In this document: one piece after another, positions 5,957 through 6,751 of the stretch
Layout of the letters: each line of letters starts with the position of its first letter
Numbering within the stretch: position 1 is the stretch's first letter
Assembly: GCA_002067565.1 (NCBI GenBank)
Contig: MVQZ01000183.1
Location: forward strand, 1-6,751
Source of the DNA: Methanobacterium sp. PtaU1.Bin242
GTDB lineage: Archaea > Methanobacteriota > Methanobacteria > Methanobacteriales > Methanobacteriaceae
Direction of reading: 5' to 3'
Length of the DNA stretch: 6,751 nt
Position numbers and translations under genes: made by a program
Notes under the pieces: generated by a model
What the model was told of the DNA's origin: nothing
Databases searched by the model: none
Seen by the model: the letters and a program-made list of their open reading frames with translations, nothing else

Positions 5957-6604
5957 TTGATAGAAATATTGTTATTAATAGCCACCTCCTTTGTAGCAGG
6001 ATTATCCGGGGCTCTGGTACCCGGGCCTATGCTAACCGTGACCATATCCGATTCTGTTAAAAAAGGATTTATAGCCGGTCCTTTGGTTGTCTTAGGTCAT
6101 TTTATCGCAGAAATTACTTTGATATTTATTATTATGGCTGGTTTTAGTTGGTTAATCGGTTCAACTACTGCTGCCATGATAATCGGTACTCTGGGAGGTA
6201 TCATGCTCATTTACATGGGTTATAACAATTCAAAATCCTCAAACAAGCTTTTGAATATTCAAAAAGATGGCCTTAGTCAAAGATATGGATCCGTATTTGG
6301 GGGTATTATAACCAGTATTTCCAATCCATATTTTTTTATCTGGTGGGCCACCATTGGTATGGCCTTCATGTTCAAAGGTCTGGAAATAGCAGGCATTATT
6401 GGACTTTTAGGATTCCTAATCGGGCATTGGTCCGCGGATATGAGCTGGTATAGTACTGTGTCTTTCCTAACCAGCAAGGGATCAGAAATAATGACCGATG
6501 AACATTACGATATGATCATGAAAATATGCGGAATTTTCTTGATTATACTGGGTATTTATTTCCTTATAACAGCACAGCTAAGTAATATAGTATCTTTATT
6601 TTAA
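5957..6604 (+). CDS. LysE-family amino-acid exporter
   Basis: A 215-residue membrane protein of the usual length for LysE-type carriers, which export amino acids or their derivatives using the ion gradient. Six hydrophobic segments are visible, at about 3-22, 40-66, 72-89, 112-137, 143-170 and 186-206. The family mark is SGALVPGPM (17-25), in the position of the LysE SPGP motif, followed by a charged loop (SVKKG, 33-37) and GPLVVLGH; ISNPYFFIWW (121-130) matches the conserved NP..FW region. The start is an unusual TTG: the codon just before it in frame is TAA and the next Met is residue 25, inside the motif, so only TTG 5957 gives a full first helix. GGGAT, 4 nt upstream, is a weak ribosome-binding site. 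The substrate cannot be read from sequence; the nearby alanine dehydrogenase suggests alanine or another neutral amino acid (inference). Confidence 0.87.
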   Translation: MIEILLLIATSFVAGLSGALVPGPMLTVTISDSVKKGFIAGPLVVLGHFIAEITLIFIIMAGFSWLIGSTTAAMIIGTLGGIMLIYMGYNNSKSSNKLLNIQKDGLSQRYGSVFGGIITSISNPYFFIWWATIGMAFMFKGLEIAGIIGLLGFLIGHWSADMSWYSTVSFLTSKGSEIMTDEHYDMIMKICGIFLIILGIYFLITAQLSNIVSLF

Positions 6605-6641
6605 TCATCTCTTCAAATCGGTTAAATATAATTTAATTAGA

Positions 6642-6647
6642 TTTTTT
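6642..6647 (+). terminator. Probable oligo-T terminator of the exporter gene
   Basis: Six T residues within an AT-rich stretch lie about 38 bp after the exporter's stop. No strong hairpin precedes them, as is usual for archaeal terminators. Confidence 0.4.
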
Positions 6648-6735
6648 AATTTGAAATTGAATAAAATAATATAATAAACAGGGTGTCTGATTTGTGGTGA
6701 AAATTTTCTGTTTGTTTGTGCTTGGTTTCACGTTT

Positions 6736-6751
6736 TGATATATAATCAGTT
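6736..6751 (+). promoter_or_regulatory. Possible promoter for a gene beyond the right edge
   Basis: TGATATATAATC near the window end is a good archaeal TATA-like match, preceded by CGTTT that could be part of a TFB-recognition element. The gene it would serve is outside the window. The rest of 6605-6751 shows no gene; GAAAATTTTC (6699-6708) is a 10-bp palindrome of unknown meaning. Confidence 0.3.

Noticed and set aside
6697..6738. GTG-started 13-codon frame near the right edge
   Set aside because: It ends at a TGA after 13 codons with no suitable ribosome-binding site or support as a leader peptide.
1364..6751. CRISPR repeats, transposon ends or tRNA genes
   Set aside because: No regularly spaced repeats, terminal inverted repeats with target duplications, or cloverleaf-like sequences were seen in the gaps.

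Overview
The window looks like chromosomal DNA of a methanogenic archaeon, most probably a Methanobacterium-type member of the Methanobacteriales. Four things point there. The DNA is AT-rich, with TATA-like boxes of archaeal type and GGTG/GGTGA ribosome-binding sites. There is a GatA of GatCAB type and an alanine dehydrogenase of the Archaeoglobus type. A membrane thioredoxin begins with a Cys4 ribbon (PYLVCDKC...CECG) of a style I associate with Methanobacteriales proteins. The genus is inference; no rRNA or mcr marker lies in the window.

Layout. The left two thirds is a minus-strand run, from right to left: an HGSNAT-like (DUF1624-type) multi-pass membrane acyltransferase (4443-3667), a zinc-ribbon/transmembrane/thioredoxin protein (3572-2979), gatA (2868-1489), and a large glutamine-amidotransferase/ATPase fusion related to CobB/CobQ (1363 to beyond the left edge). 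Gaps of about 94-125 bp, each with its own TATA-like sequence, suggest separate transcription units, not one tight operon. A 218-bp divergent intergenic region (4444-4661) separates them from a plus-strand group: alanine dehydrogenase (4662-5654), an unrecognised 55-residue protein (5736-5903) and a LysE-family amino-acid exporter (5957-6604). The last 147 bp hold a T-rich probable terminator and a possible promoter for the next gene.

How the genes may work together. The plus-strand genes suggest amino-acid homeostasis: alanine dehydrogenase interconverts alanine with pyruvate plus ammonium, and a LysE-type carrier could export surplus amino acid. The linkage is inferred from order only. GatA and the neighbouring amidotransferase both handle amide nitrogen but belong to unrelated amidase families; gatB and gatC are not here. 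The thioredoxin and acyltransferase are both membrane proteins and may act at the cell envelope.

No CRISPR array, insertion sequence, tRNA/rRNA or clear sign of recent transfer was seen. The points most worth a second look are the reversed domain order of the CobB/CobQ-like fusion, the 55-aa gene with a strong ribosome-binding site, the N-in/C-out thioredoxin, and several inverted or shared sequence elements in the promoter regions.
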